A stretch of 64,000 bases of DNA from Ophthalmolycus amberensis (Eukaryota > Chordata > Actinopteri > Perciformes > Zoarcidae), in the NCBI GenBank assembly GCA_024529925.1, contig JAFEUB010000846.1:266501-330500 (forward strand). Direction: 5' to 3'. Shown here piece by piece: positions 11,385 to 23,800 of this stretch. Position numbers and translations under genes: made by a program. Each line of letters begins with the position of its first letter. Position 1 is the first letter of the stretch. A model generated the notes under the pieces. The model was not told the origin of the DNA. It did not search any database and saw only the letters and a list, made by a program, of their open reading frames with translations.

Positions 11385-11615
11385 TACTCAAGCACTGTAC
11401 TGTAGTACAAAACCGCGGTATCTGTACTTTACTTGAACATATCCAATGCATGCTACTTCCCGATTGTACTTAAACTACTAATATACTCATTTAACATTTT
11501 CAATGCAGGACTTTTACTTGTATTTTCACAGTGTGGTATTAGTACATTTATTAGTACAAGTTATGAGTACATTTACATCTAGTTAAGTAAAGGATCTGAA
11601 TACTTCCTCCACCAA
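11385..11615 (+). repeat. AGTACTT-type MITE fragment
   Basis: 'gcaggacttttacttgtatt' followed by 'ggatctgaatacttcctcca' and 'ccaacaaac' matches the 3' half of the complete element at 12263-12779. Confidence 0.6.
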
Positions 11616-12262
11616 CAAACGTGTTGTTTTTATATTGACTGTTTCTATGTGATACTGAGTCTTCATATAAAGTCTTCTGCTGACCCCCTTTGCTCCAGAT
11701 GGAGATTGAGACAAGGAGTCCTGCTCAGACAAGTCCTCCTCAATCCTCGTCTTCCTCGTCTTTTAAACTTAGCGAAGCTCCTCGTCGACCCAGGTACTGC
11801 TTCTCCTGGCTAAACTCCCCCCCCACAAGTGGAAGTAGAGGACAGAGAGAAGCGTTTCGGAGATGATGCTTTGCTGAGGAGATAAAGAAAGAAAGATTCA
11901 CTCCAGAGTCAGTTTCATCAGCTCAGCGCTGCCCTGGGACTTAAAACATGCTTTGAAGTTCAACTCGTTTTATCAACAGTCTCTGTTATGTTCTAACTAT
12001 GCATCCAGTTTAAAACAAAAAAATAAAAAACAGGAATAGATCTGTGCTGGATCTGTGTTCAGGGAAAATCTCTGTTGGGCTTTTATTTTGAAAACGTATT
12101 GAGAGGAAGAAGCTGTTGCCCTTCACACTAAAGGTCTTTACAACTGTCAAGTTTGTTTCAAGTTGCAGTAGTAGTCATACTGCAGAGTAGAAGAAGTAGT
12201 ATTTGGAGGACGGAGTAGTGGTCAGGTATTGTAACAGCTTTCGTTGTGGTACAGCTAGTAGT

Positions 12263-12779
12263 CAGGGATGGAATGTAACTAAGTACATTAACTCAAGTAC
12301 TTTACTTTAGTACAATTTTGACTTACTTGTACTTTACTTGAGTACTTACATTTCATAATACTTTATACTTCTACACCAGTCAGAAGTAAATGTACTTTTT
12401 ATTTCACTACATTTGTCTGACAGTTTTGGTTACTAGTTACTCTTTACATAAAATGGTGTAGTACTATACTACTAATAGTATCCAAAGTATCTAAATGTGT
12501 CTCCATGTGGAAGAACTAAAACACCTACATGTATTCGTAAGTGATACAAATATAATAATCGAGTATAATATAAGACTGTGAAAGGAGCCATTCTGCATAA
12601 TGAGTACTTTTACTTTTGATACTTCAAATATATCTTTCTGATAATACTTGTGTAATTTTACTGAGGTAACATTCGGAATGCAGGACTTTTACTTGAAATG
12701 GAGTATTTTTAGTTCATGGTATTTCTACTTTTATTCAAAAGAAGGATCTGAGTACTTTTTCCACCACTGCTAGGAGTAG
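12263..12779 (+). mobile_element. Complete hAT-like MITE (AGTACTT-rich) with 8-bp target duplication
   Basis: The element is 517 bp and starts CAGGGATGGAA. It ends with the imperfect inverse, ccaccactg, so the termini form short inverted repeats of CAGTGGTGGAA type. It is flanked by ctagtagt (12255-12262) and ctaggagt (12780-12787), an 8-bp duplication with one mismatch. Eight-base duplications are characteristic of hAT transposons. There is no coding capacity. Related fragments recur at 3560-4255, 5225, 6250, 10283, 11385, 15481, 40331 and 57150, so this copy serves as the reference for the family in this window. Confidence 0.8.
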
Positions 12780-13316
12780 TAGTTGTAGTAATCGGGGAAA
12801 ACATGGCATGTTTTTGTAAATGAAGAAGCACTAGTAGTATTATTAGCCCAGATAGTTGCAGTAGAAGAGGAAGTGTGATTTTAGTAGCTATAGCAGCCAG
12901 AACTAGTCCTATATCAGTATGTTACAGCCTCAGGATATGAACACAAATGATGCAATACCTTTCACTGCATTTTAGTGTTCTATCTAATCCAAACAGTTGA
13001 ACTCTTAAATATTTAAAGTCTCATGCTGTGGCAGATTTTGGTAACTTGAGAGGTTTTCACAGCATTTTACAGGTGATATAAGTAGTTGTAGCAGTTGTTA
13101 ACCAGTTTGAGCCACACTCACATGTGATTCAGTGTGGTTCGGTATCGAAAACATTTATGATTTTTTATGCAGCTTCATGCAGTGGCGTTTTATGTGTGTT
13201 GGTGAGTGTGTCTGAGCACTTTCTTTTTGAGTGTTTGGTGCATGTGAGCTGGTGTCAAATGCAGGACCGAGTGGTTCAGGTGAGGTATTGGTTCTGTTTG
13301 ATACATGCATAGATGA

Positions 13317-13322
13317 AATAAA
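13317..13322 (+). promoter_or_regulatory. Candidate poly(A) signal of the TRIM gene
   Basis: AATAAA followed within about 20-45 bases by a GT-rich tract (gtgttttgtgtgtttgtg). It is the best 3' end candidate before the next gene. A second AATAAA lies at about 13388. Confidence 0.45.
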
Positions 13323-13344
13323 TCACTTTTACGCACTTGAAGTG

Positions 13345-14640
13345 TTTTGTGTGTTTGTGTATTGAGGAGGCTTTGCATAAATACACAATAAATCGTTAGT
13401 TTACAGCTCTTGTCAAATTATTTGGTTTGGGACACAAACCAAAATATTTCTGTGACGTCCTTTTGACTACCCCGGAAAAGAAATTCTCACAACTACAATA
13501 TCTGTAATGTAAGCAGTGGAGAACTTCCTGTCTGGAGGACACGCCTTTAAAATAAAAGCACGAAAACGAAGATCACCTTTACTTACTAAACATTCAGGTC
13601 AATGCACACTTGAAGATAAACATTCAAATATTTTTTTTTTTTACTGCCAAGTTTAAAGTTCAATATATAATCACTCCATATACAAATTATTGTTTCCCGG
13701 GTACTCTAAAAACAATCTTCCAACCATGAATCATAATAATTAGATTAATTATAACTTCCCTAATTATTCAATGAAATACATGGCAGCAAAACGTCTTGGC
13801 ATATATTTTATAATAAATCAGAATTGCATTAAATATGAGTAAGTGTATGCTAATTTTTTATCTGTGACCAATGTTGTAATTTTGTCCGACATTCACCTAA
13901 AACTATAATAGCTCAGTATGTTATGATGAAAACGCATATACCTGTTTGTACAATATTTCATCTGATAGAATCTTAACCAAAACAAGGTAAATTGATCACA
14001 TTACCCCACTGCAATGGCTACCTGTATATTTAAGAATTGATTTTAAAGATCTTTTACTAGTTTATAAAGCTGCAAATTACCTTGCTACTCCCTAAATCAG
14101 AGATTTTCTTTCATTTTATGTTGCAGCCAGATCACAAAGGTCCTCCCCATGCTTTTCTTTTGAATGCTCCTTACATGCCCTTTGTTTTTATGCCCCTAAA
14201 CTGTGGAACTAACTACCTCTGGATATTAAAATGGCGAACTCTATTCATTCGGAGTAATGTTATAGCCTTAGTTTTTAAGCTTTGCTTTTAACATTATTTT
14301 TTATCCCGGATGTTTATTATAATATGTTTTCACCCATTGACTTTTATTTGTTTATTTTGAACATTTGTTTGATTGGATTTTTACTTTTAACATTCAATTT
14401 TGTAAAAAACATTTACATTTTATTGTTTTATCGTTATAATTGTATTCGTGTTATTTCTCTTTATATATTTACTTATATATGTACTTGCCTATGTATCTGT
14501 CTATTGTGCAGCAACACGTGAATTTACCTTTTGGGGATTAAAAAAACAAAAGTTTATTTTATCTTATTCTGAAATTCCGTACCGGACGTACGTCTGTGAT
14601 TGTTGTCGTGAGCTTTACAAAGAGACGTTTAAGCTGAGCT
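13345..14640. other. Intergenic spacer between the TRIM gene and tpd52l2
   Basis: AT-rich sequence without recognisable coding exons. Apart from the LINE remnant at 14005-14240 I see no structured feature. The region around 14640-14828 should contain the tpd52l2 promoter and 5' UTR. No convincing TATA box is seen there, which is usual for a housekeeping-type gene. Confidence 0.5.
14005..14240 (+). mobile_element. Degenerate LINE ORF2 3' end
   Basis: Read on the + strand with frame breaks, the segment gives pieces resembling the extreme C terminus of L2/Rex-like reverse transcriptases: a W-L-P-V block, then DFKDLLLVYKAANYLAT, and further on LWN and LPLDI-like words. Stops and shifts show that it is a dead remnant. 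Family-level assignment is from motif memory only. Confidence 0.55.
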
Positions 14641-14828
14641 GACTGTTGGGCTGTTCAGAGTTCCTGTTGACGACTTTATTTGAGTGGGAGTCTGTCTCTA
14701 AAACCAGGAAGATTAACACACGCCGAGTGGAAAGCCCACTTAACTAGTCTGCTGTCCACATTCCACACCCGTGGAGGTTAACTTTGAACAAAAAAAAGTT
14801 GTTCTCGGTCTGTGAAATCGACGCCGAA

Positions 14829-17800
14829 ATGGACCCCGCCAGTCAAGGTAACGTTACAAGCTAAAAGCTAGCAAGCGTCTAGCTTAGCTTCAGACATTCG
14901 TAAAATGTTTGTTAGGCATACATAATTACGGTTATTATAAATACATCTACCAACACGTAGCTATTAATTAAATCATGTTGCTAGTTTGTGTGGTTGAACG
15001 ATTCCATATGTTTAGAGATCACAAAACATGATGTTGTGAGGACGGGCCCGCTGCTATAACTGACAGGAGTGAAAGCGTATCGTGTTACTAACGCTAATGT
15101 CACAAACTTCTCTTCACAATTTCATCGGGTCGACTGACATTAATTCAGCTTACAAGTGAACAATGTCGTCATATCTTCTGTGAGACTGACAGGCGTTTAA
15201 ATTCAAACGAGCTGAGCTTAAATCTTTGTAAACAAAAGGACGCTCATTAATGCTAAAACGTTAGCTAAAGTTAGTTTAGTATTGGTGTCTTTTCAAAGTA
15301 AAACACTAACTACCCTCTGCTTCGTGTTTATCTGAATACATGTTTGTCAGTCTATTCAATTTGAATCACACTTTATTTCTCAGTCAGATTTGCTGACTAA
15401 CTGAGCGTCCATCCTCGGTGTTGCTAGCTGCTGCTTTATCACTGTCACTATTCACAGATCTTCACTTCCATCTTTAGCCAGTGGTGGTAGAAATACTCAG
15501 TTACTTTAATTAAAAGTAGTGACAGGCTACCTCAGGGTGAAATCACTCCTAATACAAGTAAGTGTTTTGTTAAAAATCTTCCTGAAGTATCAACGTAAAA
15601 GTACTCATTAGGCAGCAGACTGTCTGTGTGATATTCAATGCATTACTGTTTACGCTGCTTTTCACGTTGTAGCTGGTCAAAATGAAGCCACGTTTAACTA
15701 CTGCTCGCAATAAAAGGCAGCCTGTGCTGTGAGACAATACTACAATAACGGTAAATTGAGGATATGATTTAATTCAGTATCTTCAGGTCATCATGTCAGA
15801 CATGGCTGCAAAGTTTGCAGCCAACTCTGCAGACATTGTCTGCAGAGTTGTCCTCTTGAGACTTCTTGTATCTCATAGTTTGTAATAGTGGGTGGCTGGC
15901 CATCATGCCATGTTTCATCAGGCTGTGCGTTAGGATGAGCGTTTGTAGGAAATGATTATGGTCTCCGTGAAGCATGACAAACTAGAGTGAAAAAGGGCAA
16001 ATTAAATCCTGCCACTACTGTTCCCTAAATGATGCTGTGAGGGGGGGGGGGGGGGGGGCTTTTACCCAACTGATGCATTCTCACATGACACTGAAGTCAG
16101 GTTTTTTAAGCCCATCCTTAAATCATCATATAAATCAAAAGAGAGATCCACCATAGATGCACCACAGTCTACTTTTCTACGTCCATATCAGCAGGAAAAG
16201 AAGGAAAACAAAGCCGATTTGAAGCAAATCATTCCCTGTATGCAACAGAACTTGATTCTGGGGGTTACCAGATGGCCTTCTGGAAAGTGTAGGAAATCCC
16301 TAATTGATGGCATGTCCCACACACAGAAGAGTATCTGAGACTGACTTCCAAATCCCAGGAAGAAATTTATTTATTTTTTTCTGTTCTCATATGAGCCTTG
16401 TTGTTTCTGTGGGCCACGCTGAATCATTCTTGGCTGAATCAATACACCTAGAGGGTGGAGCAACTTCTAATGCGGATGTAATTGTTGAGACTCTGGATCG
16501 CAGAGCGTCACCAGCTCTACCTGCAGATCTTAATGATCTCTGTCTTTTGCAACGCTGCTATGCGTTTGTCTGCTGTGTGTAGCATATATCCACTGACAAG
16601 TAAACTGTACACAGCCTGCTATGTTCACAGCTACAACGTTACTGCTAATTTCATACTCATTGACACACACACACACACACACTCTTGCCTGGACTCATGC
16701 CATCATTACACCACACTGTCGTACAGCCCTGACCCTGAGTATGCCAGACCGACACACAGCTGACCACCTCTCAGCTAAACTAACTGATGTGGTGGAGACT
16801 TACTGGGAAAAGTGGCTGCTAACTCTTCCGGAAGCCATCTCTTTATTGTGTAGCTTTATTTATTTTCTCTTAGGTAAGGCAAGGCAAGGAAAGGCAAGTT
16901 TATTTGTATAGCACATTTCAACAACAAGGTAATTCAAAGTGCTTAGAGACAGGACTCCGGTGAAGCCATTTCAGCAGTGGGTTTTCTGCCATCTGATCGG
17001 CATTTATAGAGACCACCGATCAAACAATTTAGAGCGACTATTGTCGGCTGATGGGTGTTTGAATGTTGGACTACAAACAGAACGGGCGTGCTCGACTCAG
17101 TCGTCTTTAGATTATGCTGGGTGCCAACCCAGCATAATCTATTTATATTTACTATTTATCTATAAGTTTATTTCCACACAGGGTTTCAGGCTGAAGCTCC
17201 AGTTTGTTTGTGTCTTCCATGCCAACTGTGACATGCCAAGCTTCTGTTTTTGCCAAAATTATGACGGTGTCCTCAGGTGAATGATGAAAGCTGTACTCAC
17301 TGGCAAAGTAATGCTGACTGTGGCAGATTTCAGTGTCAAAAAAGTAGCATTTCTGTGCTGTCAACTTATATTTGAGAACTTACGGTTTACACCAGAATAG
17401 ATTATGGTCTTCTTTTGTTCTTTTTGGGAAGTTTATTGTCCTCCTTTTGTTTTGGTCCACTGTTTTGTAGCGTTCCTGTTTTCAGAAAGCAAAAGGTTTA
17501 ATGGACCTCAGACAGAAGGGTCTGAAGTTACTTTCCCAGAGTGCAGTTCAACTCCCGGCGCCGCTAATTGACACTTTCTCTTCCTGTCGGATAGCTGCTG
17601 CTGGCAACACTGGCCTTTCCCTGGCCTCGGTGTGTGTGTGTGTGTGTGTGAAATAGATACTGACAGAAGAAGCATCTTAGTAAAGCACTCTAAGCTTTTA
17701 ACACTGATCTAAGTGTTCAGCCCTCTGCTGCTCCTCTATATCACTGTCCCATTAACTTCTCCTATTCTTCTCCCTCCCTTTATCCCATCACCCCCCTCTC

Positions 17801-20800
17801 TCTCCCTCTCCAGATATCAACCTGAACTCTCCTAACAAGGGCCTTGTTGTGGATCATTCAGACAGCCTCTCCGAAGTGCCGGTGGAGGGAGTGGTGGGAG
17901 TGGTGGGAGTGGTGGAGGAGGGGGGGGCGGTGGCGGCCAACCCAGCAGCCAACCCACTTCCACCGGGCCTGACGGAGGAGGAGGCGGAGGAGCTCCGCAC
18001 AGAGCTCACCAAGGTAGGGCCCAGATGTTCCAACATCACCAGTGTTTACATGTAACTAGAGGTAAGAATAGTCATGTGTTGTGGATACTGTGGGGAAATA
18101 CCCATGAAATTACTGCCATTCAAAAGTTTGGGATCACCTGCCACAGATGCCTACCCAAATATAAAACCAAACCAAATGCATGCACCGTCGTGGTATATGA
18201 ATCTAGCCGTGTAGAGCGCTGTGAATGAAGAGGAAAACCCCACACATAACTTTATCTGGTGTCCCTGTTGTGTGTTTTTAGGTGGAGGAGGAGATCAACA
18301 CCCTGCGTCAGGTTTTGACGGCCAAAGAGAGACACGCAGCTGAGCTGAAGAGGAAACTGGGCCTCAGCCCGCTCAACGAACTCAGGCAGAACTTCACCAA
18401 GGGCTGGCAAGACGTACAGACCTCCAACGCGTATGTATTCATCCCACCGCGTTATCTCCACACGTGAGACAGAAACTCACTGGAAGTCGTCCCTCAGATA
18501 TGATGTTGTTCTTGGAGAGGTTTTGATTTTAGATTTTTCTGGTGAAGTCCTTCAAGTCGTCTAAAACGTTATGAATATATACACTATGCATATAAATATA
18601 CACCACCAACTTATCACGGCTCCCAAAGTTTGTTTTTGAATATTTGATTACAAAAACGAGAGGTCTTAAAAATGGCTTTTTTAACCGTTACACTTCTTCT
18701 TCACTGTTCATTTGGTTTCTACGCCCTCTGGTGAGAATAATGCAACAAACGGCACTTTGAGCATAAAAGTCTTTGTGCACGCTCGGAGCTCGCGCCATCA
18801 GCGGAGTATCGCGCTACGGTGCCAGGCGCTCGTAGAAACAAAGCTTTAGCAGAGGGATGAAAACCTCGTCGAAGATAGAAGACATCTCTGAGGCTACCTT
18901 TTCAATAAGAGAATCACATCTAATGCCCACATTAAAAAGTATTCTAGCAAGATGGAAGAATAAAGTAGGAGACGTGACTTTGAGCACCGTCCAGTGAGAT
19001 CAGCACTCCCTGCATTCTTTCTCTGATAACAGAGATAACCGAGTGTGTCACCATGTGGTGACTCATCCGGATGTTTTCTGACTTTAGCTGTAGGCAAAGG
19101 TGCTGCATTATCAGATATGTAATAATCATGCTTTTAATGATACTGTGATCGTGCTAATCAAGCTAGTCACCTGTTTTTTTTTTTTTTAAACACAGCAGTC
19201 GCTCTGTTTTAACTGATTACGAAGATGAAACCACGTATCTGCTTACAAAGAGTCTCGTCACCCGTTATTGTTCCCACGTCTACGTTTTCTGCGTAGAAAC
19301 AAGTTCATAATTCAGCACATTTGGTGGTTTGCAAAGGACTCTGGGTATTCAAAGACTTTTATATACTTAATTTCTATTTTATTAAAAAAGTCTAACCTCA
19401 GTGTTTTGTCAGGATCAGGTCTGTTTGACTCTTGATGATTTTTATCTGTCTGTACGAACACTTCTCATTATCTGAAGAACGTGAATTATACAAATGGCCC
19501 GACTTCTTAATTCCAGATCATATTTTCAATAGATTTCAATTGCGCTTTGAGATTCTGAGATTCCGCAGTGGAACACCCTCATGTTTCTGTTTCCTAGCTA
19601 TGTGAGAACCACTGAGAAACTGGGCGAGTGGAATGAGAGAGTGACCAGCTTGGATCTGTGAGTCTCTGTTTGCCGCTGATGTCTGGGCTCCCGCGCTGTT
19701 TGCTCTCTCACGCTCTGACTGTTACCTAACGCTCGGCCCCTCGTCCGTTCTCACCTTCTAACCGTGTTTGAGACCTCTTACATTTCAACAGTTGGTGTTT
19801 AACTTCGTGTGTGCTTGGAGGACGAACGTCTGTCTGTAGTCTGCTCATTCTTTTTGCTCGTGTTGAATGAGATGCTGTAAAGGAATGCTTTACGAGCATA
19901 CGTTAATATGCTCAAGTTATTAGTTTTATATTTCATATGTGATTGAGGTCAACATTTAAAGTAGTATTTCTTTACGGTCTTCGGTGCATTTTCATTCTCC
20001 TAGTTCAGCCGGTTTTCTTTGACCCTGTTTCGGAGCGTTGCCAGGTCTGATACTCTGTCACACTGTTGCACATGTGGCTCCACTTGTAGCACTGCAGTGG
20101 GATTTGGTGTGTCTCTGGTCTAACCACTTCAGTTAGATAACTCATTCACCTGAATGTGTTTGGCCTGTGACTCACTTTTTAGTGTTCGCTAATCAGATTT
20201 TTTTAGAAGTTTGCTGAGACGTGGCAGGGTTTCTTTAATGGAAGTCAGAGCTGACAGAAGTAGAACTACGACCTGTTTATCATTCTCTGCCTTTTTATTT
20301 CCCTAATGTGTTATGTTTCTGTCTTTCTCTTCAGTTTTCTGTCTCCACCTCCTATCGGTGTAATTCGTCTGTTTTTACTTCCTCTCCCAGAGGTCAGGTG
20401 TCCTCTCTTCTTCCACCCAGAAGTGCTGACACACGTCCTCCTCTCTACTTCCTTTCCAAATCAACATTCTTCTGTATTTAACATTTTCTCAGACGCTTCT
20501 TTTCTGAAGTTTAGAGACGATCCCAGGGATGTGTTCTTAGCTGTAAGATGAAGGGTGGAGCTAAGGAGTTGTGTAGATAAAGGTTTAGAGTTAAACGGCT
20601 TTGCTGTAGTATCATCAGGCCACTGATGGTTAGTTAGCGGCGCAACAACAATCGTCAAACGGTTTTATTCTGTTGCGTCTGTTTACCTAGATTGCACAAA
20701 TTGACCATTTGTGTGTTGAAAATCGGACTCATTAAGCCACACTTTGGTAATAGTTGCAGAATAATTTGAGCCTGAGGGCTGATTAGCTAAATACAATCAA

Positions 20801-23800
20801 TTGGCACAAGCAGCAATGATGTAATGATACAATAACCAGTGTTCAGCTGATGCCCATTGGTAATTACCTAGATTTGAGGGATTAGGAGACGATGGGCCGC
20901 TGGGCAGAACATGTTAAAGCCGCTCTAAAGCGCCTTGTTGTTGGTTGAAAACTTTCCCTGAGCTTCAGTATTATTGTATTAAAACCTCCTGCCGACACAG
21001 AGCCACGCTGACACGCCTCTCCATAAATATTCAACATTATATGAAATATAATATTCTGTGTCTTTAGCTTGGGTATACATGTGGGTAGAAATCTAAAATA
21101 CAGATTCATCAAATCAAACTTGGTATGGACTTCGGAGTTAAATATGAATAGGACCTCAATCTGAAGGGGGACCATTGTCTCCATGTCTGTCTCACCTTTT
21201 AATAAACTCTTGAGTAGATAGTCTCCCTAGGAGTTGGTTTGAGGTGGAGATTTACTTTGACCGTGTTTCTGTACGGCTGCTTAAAGAATCCAGACGATGC
21301 AGTCGGCGAGAAACACATTAAGTGAGTTTTTCTGTTGCTGCGAGATCTGCTGGAATTTTCCATGTGGCTGCCTCCTGATAGGAACTGGATTGGCAAGCTC
21401 ACTCGGCTAGTTAGCCTAAACTGACTGACACTATTCTTGACTTTTACACAAAGTGTTTGTTCTACACACAGAAATAGACTTGCATGTCCGCTCACACACT
21501 TCTGCCTCTCGCTCTCTCTCTCTCTCTGTCTCTCTCTTTCTTTGTCTTGGGTTTCCAAGAATTGTGGATGATTACACATTTGCCTGGAGTAGCAGAAACG
21601 CGAGCAGGCAGGCGCATTATTCTTGGTTCTGGCCTTCACACACAATGCCAAGTACAGCACAGGAAAAGTGTGTGTTTGTGTCTCTCACCCACGACATGAA
21701 CGCACACACACATGGATGCAGCCCGGTCGTGCCTGGAGACCAGACGGGCAGCTCAGAACTGCTGCTGCAGGAACAAGTGGAAGGAAAGGAATGTGATGGA
21801 GGAAGGAAGGGAGGTGAAGAGGAGACATGGTGTTTTTCTCTGTAGCATGATATCTGATATCCAGAGAGATGAACTGAGCTAAACAAATGGGTTATGAATT
21901 ATACGTTGAAGATGCAAAGACACAGAGTAGGTTTCCATGAAATCGAGTGGGTAGGAGTCAGTCAGCTGTTGTACTCGATTTTCAAGTCCGTTAAGTGTGC
22001 TTTATTAGCATCACAGTCCAAATAAAACAACAACTTATGTCACAGAATGTCAGGCGAAGGAGAACGTAAACCTCACCACCTTCCCTTTAGCCACCTGTGT
22101 ATTCCACCTAGACTTGTAGTTCCCTCAGTATGTAACAAGTATTTTCCACTAATGTCACACTGGGATGTCGGTTTCAGTCAATACAACACAAGCTCTCAAG
22201 CTTTCCTCAAACTAGCGGTCGTCATTTATTATATTGTGTTTTACTCGGCTTTTGTTGTCAAATGAGAGATCTGGCAAAACTCTGACTGAAAGGATTTTCA
22301 TTGAAACAAAATGTGTAAGAATCGCATCAAATAAATTATAGTGAATAAAGTTGCTCATATGTATGCCTGAAAACTAATTATTATACTCCATTAACTCAAT
22401 AAGCTTTGCGCCGCATTTCGTAGCGCTGTCCATTCAGAGGTGCTGATATTTTTATGTTGTAAATGTTTTGCCATTTATTTTAGTTTTCCGTTTGCTTTGC
22501 TGAAGTTTATTGCCGCATTAATAGGTAACCTATAGGCCGTAAACTAATCTATAAACTGGAAAGCCTAACTGGTCAAAAATATTCTCTGTGGTTAACTGAC
22601 CATTGACATCATAACTCTGACTTCTCTTTCTACATCGTTGGGAACATTTTAGTGCAACAGCGCGTAGAACTTAATAAATGTAAAGGAGACAAAAACCCTC
22701 TTTTCTATTCAAAGTGTTGTGTTTTCTGCTGTAAAACCAATACAGCCGTGAAACAGTGCTGGTGTGTTGACAGACGGGGTGTATGAAGTCACTATGGCTG
22801 TGCTGTGTAAGCAGCATTGTGCTGATGTAAGTCAGGATATAGAGGCTGGCCTTGTTTGGAACAGAGCCATCGACAAGGAGAGCCATCGACAAGGAGAGCC
22901 GTCATCATTATTTGACATGTTAACGTTGAGCAGTGGTTGGTGTGGTGTTTCTGCTCAAATAGAAACCCTGATGCACTATCGTTTGGAGTTTGGTTTAGTT
23001 CAGTGTTAGTTTAGTTTACTTGCACAATATAAAAAGACATATACACATACGAAGACAAATAATGTCAAATGAAGAGGCAGAAGAGGCAGAATTTGAAGCC
23101 TCCACCGAAATAATGTTAAAATTTCACTGTAAAACGGAAGACGAGATTAATATGCAGAAGGTAATATAACTACATAATAGTGATTGCAAACTATTAAAAC
23201 AAGAAGTATATAATAACGGTAATTATTGCAAAAAAAAAAAAAAAAGACGGGACATGTGATTGTTTATTATTTTTATAAATGTGATGTAAATATGCACACG
23301 AGCTGGAAAGAAATCTCTGGAATGTTATTGACCCACTCTCCTTCAGTAGAATAGTTTAAATATATGTGTGTGTGTGTATATATATATCTCTGTTTACACT
23401 GCGGGCTGTGTTGAGTGAGACGGTGTTTGGATCAGGAGTCTTATGTTTCAAAGCCTCCACCAGATGAGTGCACATGTTGGACTTCCTGTCATTCTTGTGT
23501 TGTGTTGGCTGAGCTTCCTTATCGGCTCTATTGTTTTAAAGAGAAGTCGGCACAAACACACTTCCTCTCTTTTTCTGGACAGCGTACAGGCCAGACTGTG
23601 TGTGTGTGTGATGAAGCTTTGTTACTAATCATGAACAGGCTGTTCTGCCTGCTGTTTGGTCTGTTAACCCTTTTGGTGCTAATATGTTTTTGATTTGTTA
23701 TGTACATGTTGTGGATTTCTCAGATACGTTAGAAACCCAAACGATGTTAATAACATCGTCTGGAGGCTGGTTTACTACAGTAGTATGATTCCAAAATAAA

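Larger units (their letters stand above)
11699..13340 (+). other. Putative final 3' UTR exon of the TRIM gene
   Basis: After the stop at 10694-10696 the exon runs to a good donor at 10740 (cagctcag|gtatgt). A strong acceptor (ccctttgctccag) ends at 11698. This suggests a spliced 3' UTR whose last exon starts at 11699. Poly(A) signal candidates are AATAAA at 12022-12027 and at 13317-13322; the latter is followed by a GT-rich stretch typical of a downstream element. If the distal site is used, the whole MITE at 12263-12779 is part of the 3' UTR. Read from splice signals only. Confidence 0.45.

Noticed and set aside
21199..21886. Frames of 130-153 codons on both strands in a tpd52l2 intron
   Set aside because: Overlap a CT-rich stretch, no flanking phase-compatible splice sites and no recognised domain.
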